The notes under the pieces are model-generated. The model was not told the DNA's origin, did no database searches, and saw only the letters and a program-made list of their open reading frames with translations. Shown here one piece after another: positions 7,831 to 16,373 of a DNA stretch of 64,000 nucleotides. How positions within the stretch are numbered: position 1 is the stretch's first letter; each line of letters starts with the position of its first letter. Both the position numbers and the translations under genes were made by a program. The stretch is from CAYXDO01 sp964463485 (GTDB taxonomy: Bacteria > Myxococcota > Kuafuiibacteriia > Kuafuiibacteriales > Kuafuiibacteriaceae), in assembly GCA_964463485.1 (NCBI GenBank), contig CAYXDO010000043.1:1-64000 (forward strand). The letters are read 5' to 3'.

Positions 7831-8347
7831 GTGGCCCCCTTGACGGTCTGGAAAAGGGGGACGCGTGCTGATGACCCGAGGCCCTCGGCCGGCTCATCGA
7901 CGGACATGACTTCCAGGACGCGCCGAGTGAGGTGGCGATCTCGACCGAGCGCTTCTGGCCCTTACTGCGGTGGAATCGAGCGTTGATCCGGTCAGCTCGA
8001 GCTTGAGCTTCGCCGACCTCAGCCCGATCGGGTAGCTTGAGGCGAATTGCGTGCTTTCTACCACTACTGCGTCAAGGCCAGAGCACGAGTAACGTGAGCT
8101 CCGTAGATTTCGAGTTCGAGCACGAGCACGAGCACGAGCACGAACGAGCACGAACGAGCACGAGAACGAGCACGAGCACGAACGAGCACGAGCACGAATG
8201 CCACAAGCGAATTCGAGACTCGTCGACTTCTAGAATCGGACGAGGACGAGATGCGGTGGAATGCACGGAGTTTCGTGCTCGTGCTCGTACTCGTGCTCGT
8301 GCTCGTGCTCGTGCTCGCGAGATTTCGAGGGCTTACGGTACGGAAGC
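7831..8347. other. Gene-free stretch dominated by hexamer repeats
   Basis: No convincing gene. A short plus-strand frame at 7875-8008 (ending in RSARA) looks faintly coding and could be a gene fragment. The rest is taken up by the inverted CGAGCA arrays at 8111-8330. Confidence 0.55.
8111..8330. repeat. Two inverted arrays of the CGAGCA hexamer
   Basis: The left array (about 8111-8197) is CGAGCA repeated with occasional AACGAG interruptions. The right array (about 8272-8320) is the same hexamer on the other strand (TGCTCG), separated by ~75 bases. The flanks GATTTCGAG (8107-8115 and 8321-8330) are direct copies. The arrays can pair with each other over tens of bases, giving a large cruciform or RNA hairpin. 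Confidence 0.85.
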
Positions 8348-9292
8348 TCAAGGTCTATTTCCACCGCAGTAGACGAAGTAGCGTCGAAGCCAGAGAAAAT
8401 ATCCGACGACTGGCACCAACGCCAGGGCCGACCACCAGAGCACCGAGGACCCGAGCGCCTGAGTCTGTGCAATGACCTGCTCGCCGTAACCCATCAGGCC
8501 GTACATTTCAGCGAGATCGACGCGGCTGAAAGTCACTGCCACGGACACCGTCATGCCCGCGAGCAGCGAGGTCGCGAGCCACCAGGCGGCCGGCCGGAGT
8601 CGAAGGAGTCCCACGGCCGAGTATCCCCACGCGCAGGCGAGCAGGAGGTTTGCGGCGAGCCCAGGCGCCCCCGAGAGCAAGAGGCCGAAGAAAGGGAGGA
8701 CACTGTTGGACATGAATCCCATGGAGACCGCTCCAAGAGCTGCCACTCCGCACCAAATCGATCCCATGAGCACCGGAACTGGCACCGTCGCTACCCAGCT
8801 CGGTCCGGGATCGCGGGCTTCGCAGGTCGCGCGAACATCGTCGCTGCGATAGAACGCGATGAGTACGACGGGTACACCGAGGAAGATCGCGGCGAAGATT
8901 CCGATGACGCCCGTGACGATCCCTTTGGCGCCCTCGGGAACGGATTCGAGGAGCTTCGGCAACAAGAACCCACCGATCAGCAAACCCGTCGCGCCCGCCG
9001 CCAGCCAGTTCCAGGCGAGTGCGAGCAACAGGGATCGAGCCCACCGACGGCAACGGAAAGATCCGATACCGAGCCAAATGAAAGTGGCTCCTAGGAGTCC
9101 GTAAATGAGAACGCCCTGCAGCACGTAACCGCTCGGGCGCGCCTCGTCGTCGACCGCGGCCTGCGCCAACAGCAGGAGCGGAATGAGGGCCGCGAGAAAC
9201 AAGCCCAAGAGGACTTCGAGCACGCCGAAGGCGCCGAGCCACCAGCTTCGGTCCCGGTAACGGAGAACAGCGTCTGCCGAGATCTGGCCCAC
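8348..9292 (-). CDS. Polytopic membrane protein, unknown function
   Basis: 314 residues from a GTG start. About seven hydrophobic segments are visible (near 18-40, 58-78, 87-112, 124-148, 168-190, 200-225, 232-252, 290-306), with short loops and Arg-rich cytoplasmic-looking turns. No transporter or enzyme motif is recognised. It is divergent from the DUF3857 lipoprotein gene, with about 85 bases between start codons. Confidence 0.7.
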   Translation of the reverse strand: MGQISADAVLRYRDRSWWLGAFGVLEVLLGLFLAALIPLLLLAQAAVDDEARPSGYVLQGVLIYGLLGATFIWLGIGSFRCRRWARSLLLALAWNWLAAGATGLLIGGFLLPKLLESVPEGAKGIVTGVIGIFAAIFLGVPVVLIAFYRSDDVRATCEARDPGPSWVATVPVPVLMGSIWCGVAALGAVSMGFMSNSVLPFFGLLLSGAPGLAANLLLACAWGYSAVGLLRLRPAAWWLATSLLAGMTVSVAVTFSRVDLAEMYGLMGYGEQVIAQTQALGSSVLWWSALALVPVVGYFLWLRRYFVYCGGNRP

Positions 9293-9377
9293 AGGTTCAG
9301 ATTACTCTTCCGCGCGCCAGGATCAATCGCTCCCGCATTGACAGCGTGCTTCGTTCGGCTCGAACTCCACGTCGACC

Positions 9378-11333
9378 ATGCGGACGCTTCGCTCGCTCTC
9401 GCTCCTCCTCGTCGTCTCCTGCGCAAGCGGCGGGACCGGGTCGAGCCCGGACTTCGAACGCTTCGATTTGTCGCGAGCTCCCGGGCCGGACGCCTATCCG
9501 GACGCGCCGGGCGTGGTTTTGCTCGACAAGGGTGAGCTGATTTTCACGGTCGACAGGGACACTCAGCGTCCGCTGGCTCGCCTGCGGCGTTACACTCGAA
9601 CCAAAATCCTTCGCGACACCGGCCTCGAGCTCGCCAGAGTCGACATTCAGGTGGAGCCCGGGAGTTTGTTGCAGGGCCTCGTTGCCCGCCACATCACGCC
9701 CGAGGGAGAGTCGATCCGCGTACCCGACGACCGCATCGTAGACATCACCAACGAGCTCGGGCTGCCCACGCGGTCATTCCGTGTCGAAGGCGTAGCTCCG
9801 GGCTCGATCGTCGAGCACACCTACGACGTCTTCTACCGCGACCTTCGGTTGGTCCCTGCGTGGAAATTTCAGTCGAAGATACCGACGCTGCGATCGGAGC
9901 TCGCGGTGGTCGTGCCTCCGGCGTTTTCGGTCGATTACCGATTCATCGACCAAGGGTTGCCGGCGAATCGGCCTCCGGAGCGATTTGCCGTGGACGAAGG
10001 TACGCGGCTCTTTTGGACCCTCGGCGACGTGCCGGCGACGTTCGACGAGCCGGACATGCCGAGCGTGGGCCTCAGCTCTCCGCAAGTTCACGTGGTGTTC
10101 ACGGGCGGCAAGATCGACGGCACCCGGGAGGTAGGTGGGTTCGAGGGTTGGGAAGACGCACGAGACTGGTTTTTCGAGCGGAGCAAACACGGCCTGGAAA
10201 TCTCCGAGGCCCAACGGCTCGAGGCGAGGCACTTGGCCGGAGAGACCTCCATGGAGGAGCAAGCGCTGAAGCTGCAAGCGCTCGTGGCGCGAGATCTGGG
10301 TTGGGAACCTCACGACCGCCCGCTGATCTGGGCGCGCACCCCGACCGCCTCGGTCGTGTTGACCGAGAAGCGAGGCAATCGCACGAGCCGCGGCCTCTTG
10401 CTCGTAGCGCTGCTGCGAGGCGCCGGGATCGACGCCCTGCCGGCCTTCGCCGCCGATCGTACTCAGGCGACCATCCTCCCCGACCTCGCGACCCTCAGGG
10501 TCGTCGATCGCATTGTCGCAGTCATCCCGCGACCCAACGGAGCGCTTGTGCTCGACCCGGGCCAGCTGACCGTGAACGCCGCGGTGCCCGCGCCGCGATT
10601 GATGGGTACGCGGGTCGTGACTCTCCGCGACGACTCGACCGAGGTGCTGGAGGTCCCGATCGCCCTGCCCGCCCACAGCCTCACCCAACTCACCTACGTG
10701 CTTCGGGTGGACCGCGCCGGGCACCTATCGGGAAAGCTGGAGGGCCGGCTCACCGGCGCGGAGGCGGGCACCGTCCGAGAGCTGCTCTTGATGCGAGACC
10801 CTTCCGAGTACTCCGACTTGGTGATCGAGTTTCTCAAGGAACGGGGCGCCTCGATCCCCGTGTCGAGTGTGAATATCGCTGACCTGAAGGAGCTACGAAA
10901 GCCGGTGCTGCTGTCCGCTACCATCGATGTGGAAGACGTATTCACCGACCCAACTGATCGATCCGCTTCGATCGTCCTCGAGCGAATTCTTGGGAGCGAA
11001 CCCCCGCCGGCGCGGGAGCGACGCCGAACGCCTTTGGTCCTGCCCTACCCTCGCCGCGCGGAGATCAACGTGACCCTCTTCATCCCTGACGATCACCAGG
11101 TCGGGACGCTGCCGGCGCCGTTCTCGGCCAAGTGGGCCAACGGATCGGTGGAGATCACCTCGCGCAGCGAATCCAAGAAGAGAATTGGGCTGTCGCGGAT
11201 CTCCGAGGTCACGGGCTTGTTGGTGCGGCCCGCCGACTACCCCGAGTACTTCAAGTTCCTCAAGAACGCGGCGGACGCTGAGCGAACACGGCTCGATCTG
11301 ACGCGGCCGCCCCCGAAGCAGCTTCAGTACTGA
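9378..11333 (+). CDS. Lipoprotein with DUF3857 and transglutaminase-like domains, catalytic residues missing
   Basis: 651 residues. The leader ends in LLVVSCAS, a lipobox. Residues ~50-230 fit DUF3857 (YTRTKIL, PGSIVEHTYDVFYRD). Residues ~300-400 fit the attached transglutaminase-like domain, but its hallmark KGDCKDKA is replaced by EKRGNRTSRG, so the catalytic Cys is Arg, and the usual H-V-I-V-A-V becomes VVDRIVAV, losing the His. Only the LDPG Asp site remains. DUF3857 proteins are envelope proteins of unclear role. This one is probably a binding or scaffold protein rather than a peptidase or cross-linking enzyme. Confidence 0.8.
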   Translation: MRTLRSLSLLLVVSCASGGTGSSPDFERFDLSRAPGPDAYPDAPGVVLLDKGELIFTVDRDTQRPLARLRRYTRTKILRDTGLELARVDIQVEPGSLLQGLVARHITPEGESIRVPDDRIVDITNELGLPTRSFRVEGVAPGSIVEHTYDVFYRDLRLVPAWKFQSKIPTLRSELAVVVPPAFSVDYRFIDQGLPANRPPERFAVDEGTRLFWTLGDVPATFDEPDMPSVGLSSPQVHVVFTGGKIDGTREVGGFEGWEDARDWFFERSKHGLEISEAQRLEARHLAGETSMEEQALKLQALVARDLGWEPHDRPLIWARTPTASVVLTEKRGNRTSRGLLLVALLRGAGIDALPAFAADRTQATILPDLATLRVVDRIVAVIPRPNGALVLDPGQLTVNAAVPAPRLMGTRVVTLRDDSTEVLEVPIALPAHSLTQLTYVLRVDRAGHLSGKLEGRLTGAEAGTVRELLLMRDPSEYSDLVIEFLKERGASIPVSSVNIADLKELRKPVLLSATIDVEDVFTDPTDRSASIVLERILGSEPPPARERRRTPLVLPYPRRAEINVTLFIPDDHQVGTLPAPFSAKWANGSVEITSRSESKKRIGLSRISEVTGLLVRPADYPEYFKFLKNAADAERTRLDLTRPPPKQLQY

Positions 11334-11418
11334 GCTCCCGGAGCGCTCCGGCCGGAAGGCGAGAAGCCAAGGCGCGAGTCGAATACGTGGGCGCGAAACG
11401 GATTTCGGGGTCAAGAGC

Positions 11419-12351
11419 TCAGGACTTCGTCTCGGGCTCGCCTGACTCCGGGTGCGGCTGAGTCCTCCAGCGGCGGTGAGTCCACAGCCATTGCTCCGGG
11501 TGGGCGCGAATTCGGCGCTCGATGAACTCGGTGGCTCGTCGCGTGATCGAGAGGATCGTCTCCTTGCGGGACCCCTCTCTCGCCGTCGACAACGGCGCGA
11601 AGACCTCCAGGTGGTGACGTCCGTCGGCGCCGCGGTAGCCCGCGCAGGGGAGCACGGAGGCCCCGGTCCACATCGCGATCGAGGCGAGCGCGGACATCGT
11701 ACAGGCCGGGCGGCCGAAGAAGGGGACGAAGACCCCCAGGCCGCGAGTCGCGTTCTGGTCCAACACGATGACCACGATCTCATTGCGCGAGAGCGCCTGG
11801 ATGATTTGGGGGAGCCCGTCCTTGGCGGGGATGACCATGACTCGGCCGAGTGTCCTCAGCTCCGCGATGAACTCCTGGATTCCCGGAGGGAAGCTCTTCA
11901 CGACGACGTTGAGGACGGTATTCGGGAGCGCCCGCGCGATACCCGTGGCGACGAGCTCCCAATTCCCGAGGTGCCCGGACAGCGCGAGCACTCCGCGACC
12001 GTTGCGTGCGGCCGCCTCATAGTGCTCGAGACCGGTGACTTCGAAGAGTTGGTCGAGCGGCGTGGCGGCGTAACGAGGCGCCCGAAAGACCTCGAAGAGG
12101 CTGAGGGTGATGTGTCGTCCAAAGTCCCGGGCGACGACTCTCCTCGCGACCCGATCGAGCTCGGGAAAAGCGGTCTTCAGGTTCTCGCGAATCACCCTTC
12201 GGCGGTAGCCGATGAGTCCGAACAGGAGGCGACTCACGAGGGCCGCGAGCCCTGCCACCCACGACTCGGGGAGCGCGCAAACGAAGAGGCTCGCGAGGCG
12301 GAGTGCGGCGTAGACGACCTTCGCGAAAAGTCGCACGGTCGACAGATACAC
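11419..12351 (-). CDS. LpxL/HtrB-like lysophospholipid acyltransferase
   Basis: About 310 residues from GTG 12351. The H-X4-D/E acyltransferase motif is LSGHLGNWE, with a conserved VRENLKTAFPEL-type N-terminal segment (IRENLKTAFPEL) and DQNATRG later, all typical of the lipid A late acyltransferase family. A hydrophobic segment near the N-terminus fits inner-membrane association. The open frame reaches an ATG at 12501, but that would overlap the divergent lipoprotein gene by ~50 bases and adds a low-complexity Ser/Thr tract, so a downstream GTG (12351 or 12336) is preferred. Acyl donor and acceptor are not known. Confidence 0.82.
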   Translation of the reverse strand: MYLSTVRLFAKVVYAALRLASLFVCALPESWVAGLAALVSRLLFGLIGYRRRVIRENLKTAFPELDRVARRVVARDFGRHITLSLFEVFRAPRYAATPLDQLFEVTGLEHYEAAARNGRGVLALSGHLGNWELVATGIARALPNTVLNVVVKSFPPGIQEFIAELRTLGRVMVIPAKDGLPQIIQALSRNEIVVIVLDQNATRGLGVFVPFFGRPACTMSALASIAMWTGASVLPCAGYRGADGRHHLEVFAPLSTAREGSRKETILSITRRATEFIERRIRAHPEQWLWTHRRWRTQPHPESGEPETKS

Positions 12352-12452
12352 GTCGGGCGTGGGTACGCCGAGCGGAATGTTTCGGGTCGCGAGCGCTCCC
12401 CCCGTTTCGGCTTGCGCCCTCCGCCTCGCTGCGCCAGGCTCGGTCGAGGTCG

Positions 12453-13748
12453 ATGTCGACGAGTGCTCTCCGATCGGCTCTCGGATGGGTTTTCTGCGCA
12501 AGCCTCGGATGCGCCTCCGAGACCACGTTCCCGCTGCCCGTCGACTCGGTCTCGGTGCTGCTCCTGATCGTGCCGGGCTCGAGCCCGCCCAAGGCTCTCG
12601 CGGCCGAACCTTCAGGATCCGAGGTTCGCGTAAAGCTCGAAGGCGCCGATGCCGAGGACGCAGAGCTGTACGCGTTGTTTCTCGACCGGTCGCTCGACGC
12701 GCTGGGGTTGACCGCGGGTTGGGTCACGACGACTTCGGATCGGCGTCGGCCCAGCCACTCTCGGATCGCGACCTCGACCGTACGATCCGGAGAGATGTCA
12801 CCGTGGACCGAGCTCTCGGAGCTTCCGGCGCCGGTCGACGAGATCGGCGTGGTGATTTCACGCCCGGACCCGTGTGTCGCGCTGGAGCATGAGAACTTCG
12901 AGCTCGCTCCGAGCGGACGCACTTACTTCGCGACGTCGTACGGCCGAGACTCTCTCGTGGGTACGAGCGCGGGGCTGTTTCTCGTGACCGCCGACGCCTC
13001 CGAGAGGCTCCCGGGTGACTTGCCCTCGCTCGCTGGGTTTGTCGACCCGGCGTCCGACGAGCTCTGGCTGGTGGGTATCGATGGGCGAGTGCTTCGAGGT
13101 CCCTCTGTCGAGTTGCTCGAGGACACGGGTCACGCGCCCGGAACCCTTACTCACGCGTCGCTGACGGTCACTGAGGGCTCGACCTATCTGATTTCGTCGG
13201 CGGGGCAGCTCGAACGCTACGACGGTAACTCTTGGGCGACTCTGGGCACGGTCGACGAGACTGGATACGGCGAGCGCTTCGTCGTCTCCCACCAGCCCGG
13301 GGCCGTACTCACTCTGCAACGGGATAGTACCCAAGTCACCTCGTGGGAAAACGGGACCAGCGAGCCGCGGGTGGTCGTCGATGAAGTCCTCGCCCAGATT
13401 GCCCTCGAGCGGCTCTACTCGCTGGTCAGTATTCCGGACCTCGGCGTTTTCGCGCTGGGTCACTTCGGGTACGTGTTCCACACGACCGATGGGCGCAGCT
13501 TCGCTGCGTCCTCCGACCGTCTGGGGCAGCTCCTGTCCGGAGGCGTTGCCTTCGCGGGGGGCGCCATCTTCAGCGGGCACAATGGAATCGTCTTTCAATG
13601 GCAGAACGGAGAGAGCTGCGGGGAAGGCACGATCACGGTGAAGGAGAACATCGGCGCCGCGGCGGCGCTCGGTGAGGGCGCGGTCGTGGTCGAAGAGAGT
13701 TCAACCGAGGGTCGGCCCGTGCTCGGCTCGCGCATCTACTCTCGGTGA
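12453..13748 (+). CDS. Secreted lipoprotein, beta-propeller-like, unknown function
   Basis: About 431 residues from ATG 12453. The leader ends in FCASLGCAS, a lipobox. The body has short repeated beta-rich segments (SLVGTSAGLFLV, DELWLVGIDGRVLRG, SQVTSWENG, FGYVFHTTDGRSF) that look like propeller blades of the photosystem-stability or BNR kind, but no canonical repeat can be fixed. Upstream in-frame starts give Arg-rich leader sequence that does not fit a signal peptide, so the ATG before the hydrophobic stretch is chosen. Confidence 0.72.
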   Translation: MSTSALRSALGWVFCASLGCASETTFPLPVDSVSVLLLIVPGSSPPKALAAEPSGSEVRVKLEGADAEDAELYALFLDRSLDALGLTAGWVTTTSDRRRPSHSRIATSTVRSGEMSPWTELSELPAPVDEIGVVISRPDPCVALEHENFELAPSGRTYFATSYGRDSLVGTSAGLFLVTADASERLPGDLPSLAGFVDPASDELWLVGIDGRVLRGPSVELLEDTGHAPGTLTHASLTVTEGSTYLISSAGQLERYDGNSWATLGTVDETGYGERFVVSHQPGAVLTLQRDSTQVTSWENGTSEPRVVVDEVLAQIALERLYSLVSIPDLGVFALGHFGYVFHTTDGRSFAASSDRLGQLLSGGVAFAGGAIFSGHNGIVFQWQNGESCGEGTITVKENIGAAAALGEGAVVVEESSTEGRPVLGSRIYSR

Positions 13749-13756
13749 GGTGAGGC

Positions 13757-13964
13757 TTGGACTCGACGCAACGATTTACGGACAGAGTCGAGGACTACGA
13801 TCGGTACCGACCCCGCTACCCCACGGTCGTCGTTCATGCCGAAAAAGTCCGACGAGAGCTACCAGGGCGCTCGTGATCGAGGGATCGAGATCTTCGACCG
13901 CCACGCGGTCGAGGGGTACGTGACTCTGAGGTACGAAACTCACGGCTTTCTGGGCGGCGTTTGA
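13757..13964 (+). pseudogene. Class I SAM methyltransferase relic with internal deletion
   Basis: The first ~28 codons (TTG 13757) give RFTDRVEDYDRYRPRYP, the characteristic N-terminus of a common methyltransferase group. The frame then ends at about 13875. In another frame, EIFDRHAVEGYVTLRYETH and a stop at 13962-13964 match the C-terminus of the same proteins. The ~200-residue SAM-binding core between the two is absent, so the gene was removed by an internal deletion that left both ends. Confidence 0.7.
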
Positions 13965-13975
13965 GCTTCACCGAC

Positions 13976-16354
13976 TCAACCCGAGCAAGACTCCTCGGCG
14001 CGGGAGCGTGCGATCTTGTGGGGCTCCGAGCTCGCGCGGGTGATTCGAGTCACCCGCTTGTAACGATCACAAGCCTCCTTCCGGTTCTTGGTGAGCAGCA
14101 GATCGCCCTCCTTGACCAGATCGAGGCCCTTCTGCTCGAGCCTGGCGAGCCCTGCGCCGGCCACGGAGCTCTCTGAGTTCAACTTCGCCGCGGTCTCGAA
14201 GAATCGAAACGCGTCCTCGTATTTCGTCTGCTCGAGGAGCGCGGCGCCGCGATCGGCGAAGGCGCGAGCGAGGTCGCCGGCGAGCTCCCGATGGGAAAAG
14301 GACACGAGCCCGGTCGGAAGGACCTTGGCTTCCTCGGCCTCGAGCTCGATGAGCTGCGACCAAGCGCGCTGTGGATCGTTACTCATCTCGGTTCGAACAC
14401 GCAGGTAGCGCTCGCGTAAGTCGACGAGCTCTTGGCCTAGCTCGCGGGCGGCCGATTTCCGATCTCCGCTTGCCCGAGCTTCGATCGCGGACAGACTCCC
14501 GATCGCCTTGTCGATTTTTCCGTCGATGTAGAGGGCGACGGAGGCCGCGAAATCGCGATCGGGATATCGGGCCGACAAGACCTCGGCCGGAGTGACGGGG
14601 CCCGATGGAGGCTCTGGCGGGAGGGGTTCGTAGGCGGTGAAGATGATTTCCTTTTCCTTCATGCGGCCTTCGAGGTCGCGAACGGCGGTCTCCGCTCCTT
14701 TGGCGTCAGGGACGAGTTGCAGGAGCCGGACGAGGCGTTTGTGGGCCTTTTTCCAGGTCTTCTTGGACGCGACCTCGTCCTTGGCGTGTTCGAGCTCCGA
14801 TTCGACGACCCTAGGCACGAGGCTACTCAGGCGCTGAGTTGCTTCTTCGAACTCCTTGGACCCCTTCGGGACCTCTCGATAGACCTCGAGCGCGCGCACG
14901 AGTCGCCCGCGCGTCTCGAGCTCGACGGCCTGCGCGAGCCGTTGAGCGGCGACCTCGGCCAGGCTCACCTTCTCCAGCAGAGTCTGTGCCTTGGCGTTGA
15001 TGGGATCGCGCTCGAGGAGCGTCGCGAGCACCTCGCGGACCTCCCGATAGCCTCGGTTTTCCGCGAGCGCTTCCGCTCGGCTGAGTTGCTCGGAGACGAA
15101 GGCGTCGAAATCGAAGGCGTCGTCCACGTTCGGCAGATCGAGAGGCAACCCATCCGACCCCTTCGGAGAGTAAGGAGAGGTCGACGTGGCGATTCGCCGC
15201 GGGGCTACCACCAGCGCGCCGCCGTCAGCTTCTCCGGCGTCGATGGCCTCGCTGGCATCCTCGGCGACCGGGCCCGCGTCTGGCTCTGCCGGCACTTCGA
15301 TCGCTGCCGGCACTTCGATCGGGATGCCTACGCCCGAGTCGAGATCCGAGCTCGCATCGGTGGCGGGAGCCTCCGGATCGAGCTCCGGATCTTCGTCGGA
15401 GGGATCGGCGAACGGGATGTCGGCGTCCGGGACGGCTGAGTTATCGTTCGCGGCGAGCAGCGCAGGATCTCCTGCGTCGGCGGACTCAGCGCGCGGTCCG
15501 CGGGTGATCAAGACGAGCACGAGGCCGCCGATGGTGAGTCCGAGGGCGGCGGCCAGACCCGCCACGAGGAGACGCCGCCGGGCAGGGCTCCGCGGCAGCT
15601 TGGTTTCGTCGCGAGCCAGGCTCGGATCCGGCACCACCGCCCCGACGCGCCGCGAGAGCTCGCGAGGCAGGTTGACCCGAAACGCCACTCGGCCGAACCG
15701 GACCTCGTCGGCGTCGTTGAGATCTTCGGTGCCGACGCGAATGCCGTTTACGAACACTCCGTTGGCCGAATTCAGGTCCTTTACGGAGATCCGGTCGCCG
15801 GTGTGGGTCACCTTGGCGTGACGACGCGAAACGGAGTCGTCGAGGATCGGGATCTGACAGTCCGCGCGCCCGACGATGTGCTCGCCGGGCTCGAGCTCGA
15901 AGACTTGGCCGCGGGTGGGTCCGTCCAAGCCCACGAGCGCCGTACCTTCCGGGCGAACGGAAGGGTCCGCGCGCGGATGTCGCGTGTCGGGCTCGCGATC
16001 GGCGTCGGCGAGCACGCGCGTCCCGGGTCCACGAGGCGCCGCAGGCTCGACCTCCGGCGCGTTTCGGATCCGCACCTCGTAGGATCCGACGAGCGCGACG
16101 TCGTCGGGGAGGATCCGCGATTTTCTCGGGATCCGCTTCCCATTCAGCTTGACGCCGTTCTGGCTGCCCAAGTCTTCGACCCAAGGCTCGCCGTCCACGA
16201 GCCGAAACGACGCGTGGCGCCGCGAGACCTTTCGGTCGTCGACACGAACGTCACAGCTCTCGTCGCGGCCGAGGACGACCGGGAGGTCTTCGAGCGGGAG
16301 CTCCCGAACGTCGCCGTTCGGAGCGTTGATGACGAGGATGACGCGACCGGGCAC
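13976..16354 (-). CDS. Double-FHA membrane protein with TPR-like C-terminus
   Basis: 792 residues from a GTG start. FHA domain 1 (~5-100) has VLGRDESCDV, SRRHASF and NGVKLNG. FHA domain 2 (~140-230) has HIVGRADCQI, SRRHAKV and NGVFVNG. Both keep the GR, SRRH and NG residues used to bind phosphothreonine. One transmembrane helix (~262-283) follows, then an acidic Ala/Pro/Asp linker, then helical repeats from ~410 to the end that look like TPRs. The predicted topology is cytoplasmic FHA and external TPR. It lies 19 bases downstream of the FHA/CpaF-like gene, so the two are probably one operon and may share a Ser/Thr kinase partner. Confidence 0.82.
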   Translation of the reverse strand: MPGRVILVINAPNGDVRELPLEDLPVVLGRDESCDVRVDDRKVSRRHASFRLVDGEPWVEDLGSQNGVKLNGKRIPRKSRILPDDVALVGSYEVRIRNAPEVEPAAPRGPGTRVLADADREPDTRHPRADPSVRPEGTALVGLDGPTRGQVFELEPGEHIVGRADCQIPILDDSVSRRHAKVTHTGDRISVKDLNSANGVFVNGIRVGTEDLNDADEVRFGRVAFRVNLPRELSRRVGAVVPDPSLARDETKLPRSPARRRLLVAGLAAALGLTIGGLVLVLITRGPRAESADAGDPALLAANDNSAVPDADIPFADPSDEDPELDPEAPATDASSDLDSGVGIPIEVPAAIEVPAEPDAGPVAEDASEAIDAGEADGGALVVAPRRIATSTSPYSPKGSDGLPLDLPNVDDAFDFDAFVSEQLSRAEALAENRGYREVREVLATLLERDPINAKAQTLLEKVSLAEVAAQRLAQAVELETRGRLVRALEVYREVPKGSKEFEEATQRLSSLVPRVVESELEHAKDEVASKKTWKKAHKRLVRLLQLVPDAKGAETAVRDLEGRMKEKEIIFTAYEPLPPEPPSGPVTPAEVLSARYPDRDFAASVALYIDGKIDKAIGSLSAIEARASGDRKSAARELGQELVDLRERYLRVRTEMSNDPQRAWSQLIELEAEEAKVLPTGLVSFSHRELAGDLARAFADRGAALLEQTKYEDAFRFFETAAKLNSESSVAGAGLARLEQKGLDLVKEGDLLLTKNRKEACDRYKRVTRITRASSEPHKIARSRAEESCSG

Positions 16355-16373
16355 GGGCGGCCCCGATCAAAGG

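Noticed and set aside
7875..8008. A small plus-strand gene ending RSARA
   Set aside because: It has no start codon and two stops just upstream; kept only as a possible fragment.
8037..8372. Proteins coded by the CGAGCA arrays
   Set aside because: They exist only as His/Glu, Arg/Ala or Ser/Thr repeats on several frames with no other support.
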